A stretch of DNA of 64,000 nt from Dermacentor variabilis (lineage: Eukaryota; Arthropoda; Arachnida; Ixodida; Ixodidae): the NCBI RefSeq assembly GCF_050947875.1, contig NW_027460335.1:9253928-9317927 (forward strand), read 5' to 3'. Below are positions 43,881 through 56,345 of the stretch, piece after piece. The notes beneath the pieces were generated by a model. It saw only the letters and a list, made by a program, of their open reading frames with translations, was not told where the DNA came from and did not search any database. The position numbers and the translations under genes were made by a program. Within the stretch, counting starts at the first letter, position 1. The number at the start of each line of letters is the position of its first letter.

Positions 43881-45545
43881 ATCTGTCACCCGACGTCACG
43901 AAAACCGCGATAGCACCCCATCTGATGTGACGTGTACACTCTGATTATGCATAATTTGACCGAACAAAACAAAAATTGTTATTTCTGATTCGACGCTATT
44001 TTGCCATTAGCCCTAGGCTATTGGTCAAAAGTTTTCGGGGTGCACCCACTTCACCTGCCTCTCACGCGACGTCACAAAACCGCAAAAACTTGCCACGTCA
44101 AAGTGACGCGTACGCGTTAAAGATGCATTAATATGCCGATCAAAACTGAATTTTGTTCTGAATAGCCGCAGGCTGCCCCGTTCCAAAAGGAGCAAAAGGT
44201 GGATGCCGCCCATCGCTCCGGCACTGGCTACTCGCTCCTGCCGGAGAACATGGGTTTATTTGTGTGTAAGAAAACCTTTTGCGTTGCCTTGCAACGTTTT
44301 CGAGAACTTTCGGCACGTTTACGACCTCGTTCTGCGAACTATTCTTTGCTGAGGAGCCGTTTTAGTGCATTCTTAAGCTTTCGTTGCATGCCGCCGCGAT
44401 TGTCGACGAGCCACTGCAAGCTAAGTCAGAGAAAGCGGACTAATCGCAGACGCCGGCACTACCCTCTTCATCCGGTTATCGATATTCAGTGCAGTGGCTC
44501 GGGCCCATCGAATCCCTCTCCACTTGAGCATGCTCCTCGACTCTTGTGAACCAATTTGATAAGACAAGCAGCTCAGTACAGGCAATTTTATTAGTTTTTC
44601 AAGCAAACAAATTGATCTCCTATGAACGAGGGGAGCATTTGATTGGTTTGTTCAGACAACCCTGCGGTCAACCGCCCGATGCTTGCGTCGGCGGTTACGC
44701 AAATTTGACGTCAGGAGATTGGAATAAAACATATTGGAATAGTTTTACGTTATAGGGGCCTTGGTTTCAGTGTCACAAAAGATAAGGGGGGGGGGCTTCA
44801 ATCCACGCTGTCAATGGGGTAGGCCCGCGAAGATGTGGTATCAGGTGATGCTATAGAGCAATGTGACGTAGGTTGAAGTGGGCCCTGCGGAGCCTGAGGA
44901 TGACGCCGTTGTGCATATTGGCGTTGTTGTTCCTTTCGTCGCACATCACATTCGCATCGCTCATCAGGCTTTCTAACTGTGCGTGGCTTCCTTTTGAGCA
45001 CGGGATGAGCACGCCGCTGTTTTCCATTTGGATGTTGGTATTCCGGTCGCCGCTCATCGTGTTCGCGGTGCTCTTGTGGTGTCCATACTATGGGTGGTCT
45101 CTCCATAGTGCTATCAAAATACAAATGAAATCTTTTGCTAGGCAGTTTTAGATTCTACATGTGAAAGTCTAGCAACGTTGCTGTATACTTCGAAAGACGA
45201 CGACGACGCTGACGGAGTGCATGCGCCTCGTATGGGCGCCGTATATTTCAAACCCTTGTGGCCAAACAATCACCGCTGGACCCAAACTAACGTCGGAACC
45301 AGTTTCCGGAAGTGGTCAGCTACCGATCAAGACCAGTCCCGACGCCAGGGACCCAGGACATGGGTTTCTACGACCACAAGATTGCTAACCCTAACAAGAT
45401 CTTCAGCTGCGCCGTCTGGCCGAGAAACAGGTGCGCCGCAGCTACGAAGGTGCGCGGCGTCGCTGCCGCAGTCCCGGCTCCCGAGGACTTCGCCCAACGA
45501 GTCGCATCCCCGTGAGATCAAGTCAGCGCAGCCCCTACCCTCATT

Positions 45546-47428
45546 ATGGAGGTAGTAGAGGTTGAGGGCACGGAAATAGCCCCCGAAGAAGTTACCGTTG
45601 AAGCAGGGTGGCTTGTCAGCCACCGTAAGCAACGACGGACTACGCAGGCATCATCCCTACCCATACATGGCTCCCTCCGTGCAACAGCAAGCGCACGCAC
45701 CAAGAGTACCCAGCAGTCCGCACTACGCCCACGCGCACCACGGAACCACGACTTCCGAAGAACGATATCGAGATCGTCATACGCCCAAGAGACTGTTTCA
45801 ACGTGTCCAAACTAGGAGACGCCCAGATACGCGACGCAATACTACAGATCACGGGCATTACAACCAAAGAAGCAGAGGACGACATTTACCGCTCATGCAC
45901 GGATAATAACGTCATTGTAGTTAGCACGCCAATCATGTCTAACGTCAAAAAATACTGCCACATCCGCAGCCTCCCCATAGGAGCAGTCCGCTACGCAGCC
46001 ACAGCATACGTCACACCGCCGGAGGACACAGCCAAAGGAGTCATACATAACATCCCTGCATATGACACAGAAGAAGACATTACCAACAGTCTCGTTTACA
46101 AGAAGAACCCTACGATTCTGCAGGCCCGACGAATGGGCAGTACTAATTCAGTGCTCATCGTATTCGACGGAAAGCAAGTACCGTACCATGTCTACTACCG
46201 CGGAGCAGAATACAAATGCTATCTACATAAGAAGCGCATCGAGGTCTGTGACATCTGCGGGACCGTCGGCCACAGGGCCGATGTATGCCCCACTCCAACG
46301 CAGAAGAAATGCAAGAGCTGTGACACAGTAAATCCGCCGGCTGATCACCCCTGTCACCCTTGCTGCGCGTTCTGCGGCAAAGGCCACCCGACTGGTGATA
46401 AGTCCTGCCATCGCCGCTTCCAGACACCACACCTCCTACTCCAACGATGATGGGAACGCCTACGACTGGGACAACAAGGAGCGGACCAGGAGACGGGGTC
46501 ATCGACTTCAGCAAATGGAGACTCAGCTCTGCCAACACCGAAGTCGACACCACAAACGCAGGCTCCCGAACGCAGCAACTCACGCGGACGCAGTCGGTCT
46601 CGTGGACGTCAGTCACAAGGACGCAGTCACTCCCGGAGCGGACCAGATTCAACAGCACCGCAGCAGCACGGAAACGCAAGCCTTCGAACGACCACAGTTA
46701 AAGTGCAAGACACCCCCCCCCCCCCCAAGGTAAGCTGGGCCAGCATTGTCTCCCACACAGGTCACACCTCACAACCTATAGCAACCCCAGTGAACACAGT
46801 TAGTGACGGTACCATGCACAGCTTCATGCATGAGCTCCGATCCTTACGTGCTGAGATACAAGACCTCAAGACAGAAAACGCTAAACTCAAATCACAACTT
46901 GCACACACACAACCCAAACACTTACCATCAAATGCAGACATCCTTCCTGTCCCTGCAATAGATTGCCCGCAAACCACCCAACAACCAACCCCGCACAAGC
47001 GCAAAGCTCTCGAACCAATCTCAACAGGGGCACCACCAGCATACACTTCATAAGGAAATGTCAACTGTGAGGCCCTCACTGAGCTGCAACAGCGGATAGA
47101 ACGCAACCTCAACGAAGCAATAGACTGTAAGCTTGCCACGTTGCTCGACACCTCCATTGCAAATGCTCTTGAACGCGCAATGGACAACCTCCTTACTGCG
47201 AAACTAGAAACGCTGCTACTGGCCAGAATTGAGCAAGCCTTTGCGGCAAGAGAACAACAGCGACAGGAAAACATGGACGACACGCGCAAAGTGTTTCAAG
47301 ATATGTCCGCGACTCTGGCTCAAAATCACAACACCCGTTTGACAGAATTGGAAAACACCCTACTCCGTCCCAGAGCAGGTCCCCTAAAGAAGCCATACTC
47401 GCGTCCCGACAAAGATGGCTGCGAGTAA
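45546..47428 (+). pseudogene. I-like LINE ORF1: gag-like RNA-binding protein
   Basis: Starts M-E-V-V-E-V-E-G-T-E-I-A-P at 45546. It shifts frame near 45700-45800 into 45803-46450, which holds a structured middle region (R-P-R-D-C-F-N-V-S-K-L-G-D just before) and knuckles C-D-I-C-G-T-V-G-H-R-A-D-V-C and C-A-F-C-G-K-G-H-P. A second shift near 46430 and a C-run near 46713-46727 precede a coiled-coil region (46810-47420, L-R-S-L-R-A-E-I-Q-D-L-K and later A-A-R-E-Q-Q-R-Q-E-N). A stop at 47051-47053 cuts the coil. Such proteins coat element RNA. It ends overlapping the ORF2 start by 14 bases. Confidence 0.8.
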
Positions 47429-50400
47429 TCCAGAACGTGCTACCTACTGCATTTGGCCGTGGAACTGCCGGGGCTTCCGGCGAAGACGAGCACACTTAGA
47501 GCAATATATTACCTCTCTCGCACCACATATTTCCCCCGATGTTATCGCATTACAAGAGACCGGAGTAGCGGCTAAGCTGTTGGGATACGCGGCATACAGC
47601 GCACTTTGCGGTGACAACCGCAGGCCCCAAGTAACCACACTAGTTAAGCGAAACAGTCCGGTTATACAGCATCACACAGGCATTGATACAGCAGCCCACA
47701 TTTTCCTGGAGATCATCCCGTCTGCAAGGCGCATGCAACAGTCTCTTCATCCTCAATGTGTACAGCAGCCCCAAACAACAACATAGGTTTCTACTACTTT
47801 TCACCAAAGCAGATCAACTAGCTAGGGGAGCCCCCCTGCTCATCGTAGGGGACCTAAACGCCCCTGCGGTGGCATGGGGATACCCAATGGACCGCCGAAA
47901 GGGAAGACAACTATGGCTTGACGGACAGAATCTAGGTCTTACTCTTGTCACGGATCCTACTTGTCCCACCCGTATGGGAAACAGCGTTAGCAGAGACACT
48001 ACTCCGGACTTAACATTCGCAAAACTAATTCCACAAGCAGGCTGGATCAACACACAAGACAACTTGGGCAGCGATCACTATTTAATCCAAACAACAGTTC
48101 GAGCGGGCCCGCGAAAGCTTAAGGGCCCTCAACTCCGCATAACGAACTGGGACGCTTTCCGGCAGGCCAGAGCCCTCACCTCCTTCTCGGGTACCCAACC
48201 ACCTTTCGAAGATTGGGTCGCATCCTTGCTGCAAGACGCGAGCGAAGCCACTAAATTGGTGCCTGAGGAAGCCAATCTGCAGAAGGCAGATAGCAAGTTA
48301 CTGCATATGTGGGAAGCCCTTGCCAGTCTGCAACACAGATACAAACACAAGCTCAACCGAACGCTCAGAAAGCGTATTAGTACTCTCACCCTTCACATCG
48401 AAGACTGCGCACGACAACTTACTCGTCAAAATTGGCACAGCACATGCGACAGCATGGAGCGGCGACCAAACCTGCCCAAAACGTGGAATATCCTCCGTTA
48501 CCTCCTAGATCCGGCCAACAGCAAGAACACACAACAGCACAACTTGCAAAAAATTATTCACACCGATCCGGGCACAGACGAACAAGTTCTTCAAGAGCTG
48601 ATAGACCGATACATAGGACCTCAACCTACTACACCCGCTCCAGCATACACAGGCACCGCTAACGACCACCTGGACGCGCCCATACAAGCAGCAGAAGTGC
48701 GGGAAGCCTTCCTCGCACTCCGCCCTAACTCGGCCCCGGGACCTGATGGCATTACTAATAAAATGCTTCGCAACCTAGATGAGGATTCTATACTAGCCCT
48801 CACAGCTTATTTTAACGCATACTGGGAAACTGGAAACCTCCCCTCACAATGGAAAGAAGCCAAAATTATTATGATTCCCAAACCCGGGAAGCGCCTCCTA
48901 CTCGAAAACCTCCGTCCTATCTCCCTCACTTCATGTGTCGGAAAGGTCCTCGAACACGTCATCCTCACACGCTTACACAGACATATGAACGACAACGACC
49001 TCTTCCCCAATACCATGGTTGGCTTCCGCCCGAAACTTTCTGCTCAAGATATCATGATTCAGCTCAAGCACCAAATTATCGATGGCGACAAAAGCTCCAG
49101 GCTGGACACCAAAGCCATCTTGGGACTAGACCTAACCGAGGCATTCGATAACGTCACGCATGAGGCCATACTGAACTAACTGGCAAAACTCCAGGTTGGT
49201 CATCGAGCATATAACTACGTGAAGAATTTTCTTACAGGTCGCACGGGCACCATTACCATCTGAGGGTTGCAGTCGCCAATTATTCACTTCGGCAGCAAAG
49301 GCACGCCGCAAGGATCGGTTCTATCCCCTTTTCTTTTCAACGTGGTCTTGCTCGGACTACCGCCTGCATTAGCTAGCATCCCCAACCTCAAGCATAGCCT
49401 CTACGCAGACGATATCCCCCTGTGGGTCACCGGGGGCAGCGACGGGGACATCCAAGACACGCTGCAGCAAGTCATCAACGATGTCGTTGCATACGTAGAA
49501 CCGCGCGGCCTGGCGTGCTCCCCACAGAAATCGGAGCTCCTTCAGTACAAGCCTAATAGGGGAGGTCGGCGTCCAGACCCTCACCAGCCCGAGATAGAAC
49601 TCCACGTGCACCACCAACGCATACCTACTGTACCTAGCATTCGTATCCTTGGCTTACGCATCCAACATAACGGCAGAAACACGGAGATACTCAAGCAATT
49701 AGATAATCATGTACACCAAACCACTCGCCTCATTGCAGGCATCGGAAATCGACATCACGGCATGAAAGAAAGCAACCTTATACGCCTGATAACCGCCTAC
49801 GCCCTGAGCAGGATCACCTATGTCGCCCCGTACCTTAGCCTCAATACAACTGACAAGCTCAAACTCAACACCATGATCAAGAGGGCCTATAAACAAGCTG
49901 TACATCTTCCCATCACCACCTCTAACGAGAAACTGGACGACCTCGGCATCCATAACACAATAGACGAGCTTACTGAAGCGCAGCGTATTAGCCAATACGA
50001 ACGACTCGCCAATTCCAGGCACATTCTAGGCACCCTAGGCATAACCTACACCACCCAATTCGGACCAAAAGTACCCATCCCTCCACACATTAGTGCTCAA
50101 CTAGTTATCCCACCCATACCTCGCAATATGCACCCTGAACACAATCCGGAGCGACGTGCAGAACGAGCTAAACGTCTACAAAAGCGCTACGACCAAGCCG
50201 CTGACATAACCTATGTGGACGCAGCAGAATACCCCAACCAAAATGCCATGGCGGTCGTCGCAGTCGCGGGTTCGCAGTACCGCCTCGCCGCGGCCGCATC
50301 AATATTCACCACGCAACCCGAAGTAGGAGAAGAAACGGCCATCGCTTTGGCTTACGCGGCTACCAATGCACACTGCATCATAAGCGATTCAAAAACGGCG

Positions 50401-51025
50401 ATTCGTAACTACACAAGAGGACTGATAGCACCCGAAGCACAGAAGATTCTCTCTCGCACTCCTCCCTCAAGGCAACGCCGCGTGCAGATCATCTGGGCCC
50501 CTGGTCACTCGGGTCTGGCTGGACACGAAGCCGCCCACGATGCCGCCCGAGCTCTCGCACACCGGGCGCATCATCCTTCTCCTGCGTCTTCCGATCCCGA
50601 CCAGCCCTCTGTTCTGCATCGCGGTCACGCGCGGGACCGAATGGTCACGTTGAGAGAAATTCTCCTGCACCAGCGCAGGGAGCGGTTACGCTACCCCCCA
50701 GCACACAAAACACTGAATAAGTCTCAATCTACCACTTGGCGACTCTTTCAGACACGAACGTTTCCGAACCCCGTGCTTTACAACCGCATGTACCCGAGAT
50801 GCATACTCTCCACTCTGCAAAGCGTGCGAGGCCCGCGCTGACCGCGATCATATTATCTGGCAATGCCCCAAAGCCTCACCCACCAACACCTCCCACACTG
50901 ACACACGCATAACTACGGCCGAGCAGTGGGAGACATTGCTGCTCAGCTTGGACCCAGAGGAGCAGCTCTGGGCCGTCCGGATGGCCGAAGACGCCGCCAG
51001 AAAGCAAGGACTGGCCGCCGTCTGA
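47415..51025 (+). pseudogene. I-like LINE ORF2: endonuclease, RT, RNase H, CCHC
   Basis: ATG at 47415. Endonuclease: W-N-C-R-G, L-Q-E-T, a frameshift near 47740, then I-V-G-D-L-N-A-P, P-D-L-T-F and G-S-D-H-Y. RT: S-A-P-G-P-D-G-I, RPISLTSC, GFRPKLSAQ, LDLTEAFDNVTHE, TAA at 49177, TGA at 49261, then GTPQGSVLSPFLFN and SLYADDIPLW. RNase H: V-D-A-A-E-Y, G-E-E-T, S-D-S-K-T-A, W-A-P-G-H-S-G-L. A last frameshift near 50790 leads to C-K-A-C-E-A-R-A-D-R-D-H-I-I-W-Q-C and the end G-L-A-A-V. The two stops are single-base changes in an otherwise continuous frame. Confidence 0.9.
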
Positions 51026-51254
51026 GGAAGTGGGGATTGGGGGTTAGTCTCCCGACCCCCGCCACCACTGAACCCCATCAAGGACATAACAAAGTTTTAT
51101 CTCTCTCTCGTATGCTAGTCTGCGCTTTCAGGAAAATGCAGGTTATTTAACCGCAATCTTAAACTGGATATTCTTGCGGTGAATGCCATGCGCGAAAGCG
51201 AGTTTTGTGGTTCCTATTTTTACTAAACCCGCAGGACAAATGCCGGCGCTGCCG

Positions 51255-52190
51255 TGGATCGATGGATGGATACTATGAGAGCCTCCTTTGAGGCGGGTTA
51301 GTCAGTTGTGCCACCATGCTCTTGTTCTTATTGTCTGCAAAAGAACAACACAGATGGATGGATGGATGGATGGATGGATGGACGTTATGAGCGTCCGCTT
51401 TGGAAAGGGTCGGTGGGTTGCGCCAGCAAGCTCTTGCTATTACACTGCCTAATGTGCTACCTAGGTTAAACGACGAAAAAAGAAAAAAACAACTAGGAAC
51501 TACCACGCCCAAATTTTCGGATCCCCTATTGCAAACTGTGCTTTTGTACGTCTCTGTCTTTTGTCGTTTCCCTACTTGTCTTCCACCAATCCTCCAATCG
51601 CCTCTTACTAATGCCTATTGCGGACATGTTTGCTTTACCACTGCTCCCGCTGAAGCCAAGGGCTTCAAGGAGGCCAGGGGTGCCTAAATCGACCGCTGGG
51701 TAGACGTCATCACATTCTCACAAAACATGCTCTGTCGTTTCCCTTGCTTTAACGCAGCAAGCACATGCTTCTTCTTCCTTCTTATAGCTCGCTTTATAGG
51801 TGCGTGTTTTAAGGCATCCTGATCTCGCTTCGAAAAGCAATGGGCTTCCCTTTGAGTTATGATAAGTGGTTTCTTACCTGATTTCGTTTTTTCCTCTTAG
51901 GTAGTTATCCATGGCAGGTTTCTTTTCCATTGTCGCCACCGATGAGATTATTTCAGCCTCTCTCACTTTCCGCTTGACATTCTTTGTTGCTGTGTTGCCC
52001 ACCCTACAGGTCGCATACCTGCTGGTACACGGATGCGCGGAGGTGAGCGCCGTCTCGTGATGCTGCAAGGAACCCAGTGGCTCACGCGGCGTGCGCCTTC
52101 CGCTGTAATTGGTTTAATTTTCTCTCTACGGAGGCAAGGAAACCCCGGTATCCTTTTCTTATACAGTTTCACTATAAAACAAACAGTCAA
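51255..52190 (-). mobile_element. (CATC)n-tailed tick LINE fragments, two stacked 3' ends
   Basis: Minus strand: C-terminal ORF2 pieces (R-E-A-E-I-I-S-S-V-A, L-L-F-E-A-R-S-G-C-L-K-T-R-T) then C-A-C-C and a (CATC)n tail at 51355-51382. Beyond it a second, shorter 3' end with its own tail (51262-51275) follows. The two ends differ in sequence, so they are separate insertions or a duplicated end. Confidence 0.65.
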
Positions 52191-52840
52191 CTTATATTTA
52201 AATCTATGAAAAACGAATCATTGTTAGTGTGAGTGGCTCAGGAATCTTGGGTGTGTGTATGAAGTGTAGTTGTCCAAGAGGACGGCCCACCATGAAAAGT
52301 CTTATTTGCAGTGAATTATAGACTGGTTGGACATTATGTACACATATTTACATGCTCTACTATATATATTTATCTTTGTGATCGTGCGTGTGTGCATATA
52401 TTTGTACAAATATATTACTTCTTTGAATTTTCAGTGGTGATTCATAGCGTCGTGCTGCACTCGTGTTGTTTCTGATGTGGCGCTTTCTTCTATGCAACTG
52501 CCGACCGAAAAGCGTTTAAGGGCCACACCGGCGATATTAGGTTGTCTATGGATGTCGACGAAATTCGCTGGCTATGTTCCTCTGAACACTTCCATCATGT
52601 CCTCTAAAAAGCAGGTTTCAAAATTCAATAGATTTTTTACAAATAAATTCAATTAATTGCGTCGAACACCCTACTTTGCCTTCTCTGTTACAGGCCACAT
52701 TTTTTATGACGTCAGGAGTGTTCAATGCATAGCATGCTAGGATCATGCATATGACAGCGACGAGAGCGTCGAGGAGTCGACGATCGGGAGCTTGTTGGTG
52801 CATGCATTGCCTGAGAAGTTGCGATTCCTGTACACGTGCA
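52191..52840. other. no element identified
   Basis: AT-rich around 52330-52430. The minus frame at 52908-52618 has no known domain and runs opposite the THAP-like reading. Confidence 0.35.
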
Positions 52841-52844
52841 AGAG

Positions 52845-52946
52845 ATGGGAGGCAAGTCGTGTCGCGTTGTTGGCTGCACGAACTTGAGGCCTCGCCATCC
52901 GTGCACACAGTTTGAGCCGATGCCGATCGCGTTCAGTAAACGTTAA
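52845..52946 (+). other. short THAP-like reading frame
   Basis: ATG at 52845, 33 codons: M-G-G-K-S-C-R-V-V-G-C-T-N, then F-E-P-M-P and F-S-K-R-stop. M-x-x-x-x-C-x4-C-x-N opens THAP domains, and the spacing to the F-x-x-x-P block is near normal. The rest of the domain (W, C-x2-H) is missing. AAC|GTTAAG at 52940-52948 could be a splice donor, making this a first exon; equally it may be a pseudogene. The minus strand has a longer but featureless frame. Confidence 0.4.
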
Positions 52947-54520
52947 GCCTTTATGTCATAGTCGCTTAATTCATGCGTCTGCTGCTGGCGGATCTGAGCG
53001 ACTGACCTGAAGCTAATTAAACCATCAGGATGAGGTATTCGCTCCTTCAGTAGTGAAGTTTAGACCATACGTATTTGAGATAAAGCATTCCTCATTTCAC
53101 ACAATGCACACACCAAAAGAGTAAATCGACGACACGGATCAATATCGACATCAGTACGTCGCCATTTTCGACGGCAAGCTGCCGCCCGCGCTTACCTGCA
53201 CTTCCCTAAATAAATGCGACTACGAACACGGATTTATTTTTACGTATTGTCATGCAGACTCATCATTTAGCTTTCGAAGTGCACTGCTTTCCTCGCACCC
53301 GAAATTGGCAGCAAGCGTGGGCCACTCGATACAGCAGCGTAAGCAACCGCCTTGTTCAGCTGCCGACGGTGTCTATACTGGAATCGGCGTTTACGCGAGA
53401 AAGCTACGCGTTCTCTTAATGAACGATCATACGCGCAAAGTCCTCATCTATGTTCACTTTACGTAACATATTGTGTGCATGAAGAGAATAGGACCAATGA
53501 TACGCAGGCAGCATAATAACGCTCCCGTACTCCGCTGTCCGCCTCGCTGCTTTCAGAGGTGTGTGGTCGCTCATATCAGCGCAATTCAGGGTGATGGAAC
53601 GGTGCTTACATGCACAAAATGTGCCTGTTTTCATATGTTGTGGCAATAATTGATGTCACCGATGAGCGGCTAGCATTATATATCAAGCGAAAGACCAGTG
53701 GTCATTGTACCCACTCATCTAAACGAATGCACCGTTCGGTGTTTTGGAATATTAGCGCCGTTCTTACGGGATACAAATGCGGTAAGTCGCGTTCAACATC
53801 TCAGAGTGAGCATGCGAACCGGTTCCCTGAGAAGGGGTAAAATACCTAGAATCGCAAGTAGAAAGTATAACATCAGTGCTTAGGACTACACTTGGCCTTA
53901 ATGTTGCAACCCGACATGCAGCACATGGGTGCTGGCTCTCACGGTGGCAGGTCGAATGCGAACGGCGATTCGTGGCTATTCACTTCATCAGAATAATAAC
54001 TATCAATATTTGACAGATCTCAAGAGCTGCTGCAGCTGACATTGTCACCCGAAGGTCCGGCGCGGTCACGATTCCGCCGAGAGTCTGCTCTTCGTTTCCA
54101 GCGGGCGAGACCGGAATGCCTTGCGCGCCTTTCCCCGTGGGGATGCTCGTGGCGTCACACAAAGAGGTTCGCTCAGCTGCTTTGACAGCTTTCAGTTTCC
54201 TTTTTTCGGTTTTTCGCTCATTTAATATTATTTTCGAATTTGCGAAGCAATTCTACTATTAGAAGCGTGACTTGGTGTATCGGGAACCTAAATATTGCAT
54301 TACCTTGACATGGTAAAAAAACCGCTGGCGTTTCACTTTAAACCTTAGGTCCTCTGAATTAAATTTGCTGCAGAGCACTATCTTTTTTATTTCCTCCGTT
54401 TACCATGTACAGAAGCAAAAAATGTTTATACGAAAAATGTTATTTGCTTATAATTATGCCTGCTTGCTGGTTCCAAAGCCATTATCATTACACCTACGTA
54501 TGTCGTTCTTTTTTTTTTGG
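52947..54520. other. no element identified
   Basis: Frames at 53610-53883 and 53646-53416 lack recognisable domains. A T-run at 54508-54520 abuts the I-like fragment. Confidence 0.35.
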
Positions 54521-54524
54521 AGCG

Positions 54525-56345
54525 TTAACACGAGGGCGCGCGGCAGCACGCCGCAAGGCCCTGTCATCTCCCCGCTGCTCTTTAATCTCATCTTGATGAG
54601 ACACCCCGGAAATGTAAATCAGACAGAGTCCCTGAATCACGCAATCTACGCGGACGATATTATTATCTGGACCTGTGATGGCAGCGACGGATCAATAGAA
54701 CAACGACTCAAGACTGCAATAACCACAGTAGAGGAACACCTCATAGGAACAGGTAGGTCTCACATGCTCTGCAGAGAAATCTGAACTTCTCTTGTACTGC
54801 CTTGCACTTAGGGGCAGGCCTCCCAAAGGATACGACAGAAACGAGGCTCGTGAGGAAATCAAGCTACAGACCAAGAACGGGCGGAATATCCCAATAGACA
54901 AACAGCTCAAGGTGCTGGGTCTAGTAATCGAGAAGAAAGGCACAAATGGGGAAACCATAAAGAAGTTAGACACGCAGGTAACGAACACCATGAGATTAAT
55001 CAAACGAATTACTAAAAGGCACGAGGGTATGAAGGAATAAAGTATCATTCGGCTGATGCAATCATTCGCAGTCAATGAGACCACATATATAGTATCCTTC
55101 CACAATTGATTTGCAGCGGAAAAGACTAAAATTAAGAACCTGATAAAAAAGGCATACAAACTAGCACTTGGAATTCCCATCAGTACGAGAACGGATCTCT
55201 TGCTAAAGTTAGAACTCCACAAAACACTGGACAATCTCATAGAAGCACAACAAACCCCCCATCTCGGGTAGAACGACTAACCAAAACCAAAACGGGACGG
55301 CATATACTAAGCAAACTAGGAATCGATTACCACAATCTATACGAGGAAAAGAGGGCGATAACGAGAGAAATTCGTGACGAACTCCTAGTACCAAATATAC
55401 CCAAGAACATGCATCCAGGTTACAACGACGGCAGACGCAAGAGTAGAGCAGTGAATATGATACGGAGCTTTGGGTCAGATGACAGAAAAACCTTCGTAGA
55501 CGCGGCTGAATACCCACACAGAAATAGCTACGAAGCAGTAATCGTGGATCACACTCAAAAACACCTTACAAGCGTATCAGGTAATGTCAAACATTCCGAT
55601 ACAGTAGAGGAGGTAGTCATTGCACTAGCATTGGTCTTCACGGATGCTCAGTACATCATTAGCGATCCTCATGCGGCCATTAGAAATAAATGCGAAAGGT
55701 AGGGTCTCTCCTGAGGCGTGGCACATCATCAGAGTCAATGAAGCAAAATTCTCACACGCAGAGAAGAACGGTATGCTCTGGTGCCCAGCCCATATGACTC
55801 CAGACATTCCCGCAATTAACTTCAACGAGGATGCACACCGAGAAGCTGGCGGTCTTACTCGCTGAGCAAAGAGTGACTTCCATCGGTCAGGAGAACGCAG
55901 AGAAGGAGATCTGGAGAGAAAGAGATAGATTAACAAGATTTAGCGATATCACTAAGTTCAAACCAAAACTGGCGGCGTGTATTACCACCGCCTTTCACTA
56001 AACTGAACAGAGCTGAGTCCGTTACTTGGACGCGATAACAAACAGAAACTCATACGAGCCCCGTGCAAATCAAAACTTTCTGCCCCGATACTACCAGAGC
56101 GATATGTGCAAGCTATGCAAGTCTGTTAGATCCGCCCTTCAAAACATGTTGTGGGGACGGCAGCCACCCCTGAAAATCTACTGGCGCAGTGGTCGGACGC
56201 GCTTCTCAGCTCTCAACTCCAAGGCCAACTTCGAGCCGTCCAGCGAGCCATGGAGGCCACACGGGAGCAGCAGCTCCCAGTGGTCATCTATGTGGCCCCA
56301 GGCCCGGGCCTCCCAATTGCCGGATTCCAAGTAAAGTTATCACAT
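54525..56345 (+). pseudogene. 5'-truncated I-like LINE: RT end, RNase H, C-terminal region
   Basis: Begins at R-G-S-T-P-Q-G-P-V-I-S-P-L-L-F-N and H-A-I-Y-A-D-D-I-I-I-W (YADD intact). It continues through N-T-M-R-L-I-K-R-I-T-K-R-H-E-G-M-K-E (stop at 55040), then F-V-D-A-A-E-Y, I-I-S-D-P-H-A-A-I (RNase H, with SDS changed to SDP) and L-W-C-P-A-H. The C-terminal knuckle C-K-L-C-K is degenerate. It ends after L-P-I-A-G-F-Q with a (TCA)n-like tail. Several frameshifts. It is closest in motif wording to the copy at 45165-51104 but from another subfamily. Confidence 0.8.

Larger units (their letters stand above)
39257..44760. mobile_element. TIR DNA element (about 0.96 kb without the LINE) split by a LINE
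   Basis: The left end near 39257 reads GGCG then CTATAACGTAAAACTATTCC. The right end (44733-44760) is its reverse complement ending GGGGCC. The host sequence reads GATATGG then TTTCAG in the intact inverted-repeat arms, so both ends are fixed by comparison; TGG is left on both sides, suggesting a 3-4 bp duplication. Internal parts are 39257-39337 and 43881-44760. The latter has repeated CGACGTCAC motifs (43893, 44068) but no transposase, so it is non-autonomous. Confidence 0.78.
45165..51104 (+). mobile_element. near-full-length I-like LINE in the third arm copy
   Basis: About 5.9 kb: a 5' UTR (from about 45165), gag-like ORF1 with CCHC knuckles, ORF2 with endonuclease, RT and RNase H, and a 3' end CAAAGTTTTATCTCTCTCTC. 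The flanks resume arm sequence on both sides (GAAAGTC before, GTATGCTAGTCTGC after). The layout fits the I superfamily. Frameshifts and two stops make it inactive, but all catalytic motifs survive. Confidence 0.87.
36765..51266 (+). repeat. third copy of the inner arm sequence, split by two insertions
   Basis: Three pieces, 36765-39256, 44765-45165 and 51105-51266, match left-arm positions about 10849-12835, 12838-13250 and 13265-13425 in order and orientation. The gaps are filled by the TIR element (39257-44760) and the I-like LINE (45165-51104). It ends in GGATCGATGGATGGAT at a (CATC)n LINE tail. Nothing in it is recognisably coding; minus-strand frames at 38364-37795 and 45124-44798 have no known domain. 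Confidence 0.8.

Noticed and set aside
46155..46679. 174-residue minus-strand frame
   Set aside because: Antisense shadow of the I-like ORF1 knuckle region.
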